Shown piece by piece: positions 62,913 to 64,000 of a stretch of DNA of 64,000 nucleotides; within the stretch, counting starts at the first letter, position 1; every line of letters begins with the position of its first letter. This stretch comes from Cedecea colo (lineage in GTDB: Bacteria; Pseudomonadota; Gammaproteobacteria; Enterobacterales; Enterobacteriaceae). The notes under the pieces were generated by a model. That model saw nothing but the letters and a program-made list of their open reading frames with translations, did not search any database and was not told the origin of the DNA. The position numbers were made by a program, and so were the translations under genes. Location of the stretch: NCBI RefSeq assembly GCF_011808225.1, contig NZ_SOYS01000004.1, positions 124,001 to 188,000 on the forward strand. Direction: 5' to 3'.

Positions 62913-63707
62913 ATGGCTTTTGAAGCTGCATTAATCGGCATTCTTTGTTACCTCGGTGCGCTTAGCAGCCCATGGCTGCTGGGCCTTACCGGAGGCTGGT
63001 ATTTAATTACCCGCCCGCTGGTTTCAGGAATGTTAGTCGGGTTTATTCTCGGCGATGTACAAACCGGGATTATCATCGGCGTGGCCGTGCAGGCGGTCTA
63101 CATCGCGATGGTAACCCCCGGAGGCTCCATGCCCGCCGATCTTAACTTTGTCGCTTTTCCGGCAATCGCGCTGGGCATTTTATCTGACAAAGGGCCGGAA
63201 GTGGCTGTCGCCCTGGCGGCAACCATCGGCATTGCGGGCACCGTGTTGTTCAACGCCATGCTGGTTCTTAATTCGTGGTGGAACCACCGGGCAGACGTCG
63301 CGCTGGAAAAAGGCGACGAGCGCGGTATTTACCTCAACAGCGCTATCTGGCCGCAGGTCACCAACTTCCTGATGCGCTTTATTCCGACGTTTATCGCCGT
63401 CTATTTCGGCGCGCAGTACATCAGCGCCTTTATGGACAGCCTGCCGCATATCGTGCTGTCGACAATGAACGTGCTCGGCGGCATTTTGCCTGCGGTAGGT
63501 ATCGCTATCCTGCTTAAGCAGATAATCAAAAATTACAGCATGCTGATTTACTTCCTGGTGGGCTTCATCTGCATTGTCTTCCTGAAGCTCAATATGGTGG
63601 CGCTGGTGATTGTCGGGGCGCTGCTGGCGCTTATCCATTATAACTACAAACCGGAACCGCACGCGGCAGGCGCGGTCAGACCGGCTGACGACGAGGATGA
63701 ATTCTGA
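62913..63707 (+). CDS. Mannose-family PTS IIC component
   Basis: 264-aa membrane protein with about seven hydrophobic segments. The family motif GVAVQAVYIAMVTPGGSMPA is present (about 50-69). The C-terminus is acidic (ADDEDEF). Forms the transmembrane channel with IID. Its stop overlaps the IID start by 1 nt. Confidence 0.93.
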   Translation: MAFEAALIGILCYLGALSSPWLLGLTGGWYLITRPLVSGMLVGFILGDVQTGIIIGVAVQAVYIAMVTPGGSMPADLNFVAFPAIALGILSDKGPEVAVALAATIGIAGTVLFNAMLVLNSWWNHRADVALEKGDERGIYLNSAIWPQVTNFLMRFIPTFIAVYFGAQYISAFMDSLPHIVLSTMNVLGGILPAVGIAILLKQIIKNYSMLIYFLVGFICIVFLKLNMVALVIVGALLALIHYNYKPEPHAAGAVRPADDEDEF

Positions 63708-64000
63708 TGGCAGAACGTAAACTCACCCGCCAGGATCTCAGGCGCTGCTGGCGTAGCTGGATGATGTACAACCTCTCGTCCATGAGCTTTGAACGCCTTG
63801 AGTCCTTTGGTTTTTGTCTGAGCATGCTGCCGGTGGCGAAAAAGCTCTATCCCGACGAGCAGGAGCGCAAAGATATGCTCAGGCGCCACGCGTCATTCTA
63901 CAATACCGAGCCGCAGCTAGGCGCGATTGTAAATGGCATGGTGCTGGGGCTTGAAGAGAAGCGCGCGAACGGAGAACCGATAGACGGCGAAACCATCAAC
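63707..64000 (+). CDS. Mannose-family PTS IID component, cut by window edge
   Basis: First 98 codons only. Reads MAERKLTRQDLRRCWRSWMM then YNLSSMSFERLESFGF, followed by AKKLYPDEQERKDMLRRHAS and FYNTEPQLGAIVNGMVLG, the standard N-terminus of EIID-Man proteins. Completes the IIA-IIB-IIC-IID set. Confidence 0.93.
   Translation, partial: MAERKLTRQDLRRCWRSWMMYNLSSMSFERLESFGFCLSMLPVAKKLYPDEQERKDMLRRHASFYNTEPQLGAIVNGMVLGLEEKRANGEPIDGETIN

Overview
The window is a chromosomal segment of an Enterobacteriaceae genome. Gene content and order match the E. coli/Salmonella 0-2 minute region: ftsI-ftsL-rsmH-mraZ, cra, ilvIH, leuO, leuLABCD, setA, sgrS/sgrT, sgrR, thiBPQ, yabI, araC/araBAD, polB, rapA, rluA, djlA, lptD-surA-pdxA-rsmA-apaGH, folA, kefFC, carAB, dapB. 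Most core proteins are close to E. coli length with family motifs intact. Genus cannot be fixed from the sequence alone. The cai/fix/yaaU block that E. coli carries between carAB and kef is absent.

Layout. 1-2.3 kb: start of the division and cell wall cluster, reading leftward from its own promoter and MraZ box. 2.8-13.2 kb: cra and branched-chain amino acid synthesis, with a leucine leader peptide and attenuator. 13.2-20 kb: glucose-phosphate stress genes (setA, sgrS, sgrT, sgrR) and the thiamine transporter behind a TPP riboswitch. 20-20.4 kb: three exact-period 146-bp tandem repeats, each with a possible 26-codon ORF. 20.4-32.8 kb: yabI, arabinose genes, DNA polymerase II, rapA, rluA.

32.8-40.8 kb is an accessory island between rluA and djlA. 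It holds a CDI-type (two-partner secretion) outer-membrane transporter (cdiB) and a HlyC-like lysine acyltransferase (cdiC). There is no full-length cdiA exoprotein. Instead there is a row of broken CdiA C-terminal fragments interleaved with five small, AT-rich, two-helix membrane proteins that look like immunity proteins. Two toxin-tail types pair with two immunity subtypes. An Ail/OmpX-like barrel gene closes the island.

40.9-58.9 kb returns to core genes: outer-membrane biogenesis, ribosome methylation, folate, glutathione-gated potassium efflux, carbamoyl phosphate and lysine/DAP synthesis. Additions are a LysE/RhtB-family exporter and a YgdI/YgdR-type lipoprotein. 59-64 kb: a LacI-family regulator divergent from a sugar operon (mannose-6-phosphate isomerase-like protein plus mannose-family PTS IIA, IIB, IIC, IID). 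The intergenic region between them carries a perfect CRP-type palindrome and paired operator-like sites. The window ends inside IID.

A dispersed element of about 78 bp, made of two adjacent hairpins, occurs three times (leuA-leuB gap, beyond araC, between apaH and folA).
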